Source: Euryarchaeota archaeon UBA251 (GTDB lineage: Archaea > Thermoplasmatota > Poseidoniia > Poseidoniales > Thalassarchaeaceae). From it: 7,496 nucleotides of DNA. The notes beneath the pieces were generated by a model, which saw only the letters and a program-made list of their open reading frames with translations, had not been told where the DNA came from and searched no databases. Numbering within the stretch: the first letter of the stretch is position 1; each line of letters starts with the position of its first letter. Made by a program: the position numbers and the translations under genes. The DNA lies in NCBI GenBank assembly GCA_002497905.1, contig DAFJ01000017.1, positions 1-7,496 on the forward strand, written 5' to 3'. Positions 7,347-7,496 of the stretch are shown here, piece after piece.

Positions 7347-7358
7347 GTGCGGAGAGGT

Positions 7359-7388
7359 GACTCTGGCCGCCCGAAGGCGACCAGAGTC
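7359..7388 (-). other. 13-bp stem with UUCG tetraloop just after the 5S rRNA
   Basis: On the minus strand GACTCTGGTCGCC pairs with GGCGGCCAGAGTC over 13 positions around the loop TTCG, closed by a C-G pair, the classic very stable cUUCGg tetraloop. One of the pairs is U-G on this strand and would be a C-A mismatch on the other, which shows that the minus-strand RNA is the one that folds. It begins about 14 bases after the 3' end of the 5S rRNA. A T-rich stretch (TTTCTTCG) lies before it, none after it. Likely a 3' end-forming, processing or stability element for the 5S transcript. Confidence 0.65.
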
Positions 7389-7402
7389 GAAGTATCGAAG
7401 AA

Positions 7403-7496
7403 AGCCACAACGACGCAAGTTCCCGTGGGCTCTCGCACCACAGTACCGTAAACGACGCAGAAGGGCTTGACTTCCGGGTTCGGAATGGGACCGGGT
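7403..7496 (-). rRNA. 5S ribosomal RNA (5' partial, cut by the window end)
   Basis: The minus strand from 7496 downwards reads CCCATTCCGAACCCGGAAGT and then CAAGCCC, close to the universal 5S core CCCAUCCCGAACUCGGAAGUUAAGC. It continues with GGTACTGTGGTGCGAGAGCC and then CACGGGAAC, the conserved region of helices IV-V and loop E. About 94 of roughly 120 bases are present; the first 25-30 bases, which pair with the 3' end, lie outside the window. The 3' end near 7403 is set by the expected length and could be off by a few bases. Whether 16S and 23S genes lie upstream cannot be seen; in Thermoplasmata the rRNA genes are often unlinked. Confidence 0.92.

Noticed and set aside
7323..7388. Two hairpins as part of a tRNA or a CRISPR-like repeat
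   Set aside because: There is no T-arm GGTTC motif, anticodon arm or acceptor stem, and the two hairpins differ in sequence and length.
7169..7441. Minus-strand open frame of 90 codons spanning the 5S rRNA, the stem-loops and the start of aIF6
   Set aside because: It overlaps a structural RNA and two hairpins and runs into aIF6 in another frame; it is a chance frame.
7409..7459. A nine-base direct repeat (AACGACGCA at 7409-7417 and 7451-7459) inside the 5S rRNA
   Set aside because: Both copies fall in the helical arms of the 5S rRNA, where short similar strands arise readily; no separate function is supported.

Overview
The window looks archaeal, most plausibly a marine planktonic euryarchaeon of the Thermoplasmatota (Marine Group II / Poseidoniales type). 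The archaeal assignment rests on a translation factor aIF6 gene (a family of archaea and eukaryotes), Shine-Dalgarno sites close to the archaeal GGAGGTGA core, and a 5S rRNA gene. The narrower assignment is an inference from the giant secreted-type protein built of FG-GAP and Ig-like modules with a single C-terminal membrane anchor. It cannot be proven from this window.

Plus strand, 1-5629: an operon-like pair. The first gene (1-5040, cut off at its 5' end by the window edge) encodes at least 1679 residues. These comprise about six blades of an FG-GAP/VCBS-type beta-propeller, then about eight tandem Ig-like modules of about 105-127 residues, one or two more beta-rich domains, one transmembrane helix, and a 117-residue tail that is first basic and then very acidic. 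The second gene (5045-5629) starts 4 bases after the first one stops, and its Shine-Dalgarno sequence contains that stop codon. It encodes a 194-residue soluble protein that I do not recognise.

Minus strand, 7496-5630: read in the direction of transcription there is a 5S rRNA (its 5' end lies outside the window), two strong stem-loops, aIF6 and purC (SAICAR synthase). aIF6 blocks premature joining of the ribosomal subunits, so a 5S rRNA gene followed by aIF6 is a coherent ribosome-biogenesis neighbourhood. purC is a purine-biosynthesis gene downstream, probably co-transcribed with aIF6.

The two gene groups converge with no intergenic base: one stop codon ends at 5629 and the opposite one begins at 5630. 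I see no mobile element, CRISPR array, tRNA or integration site. The parts most worth a second look are the module architecture and charged tail of the giant protein, its coupled orphan partner, and the paired stem-loops between the 5S rRNA and aIF6.
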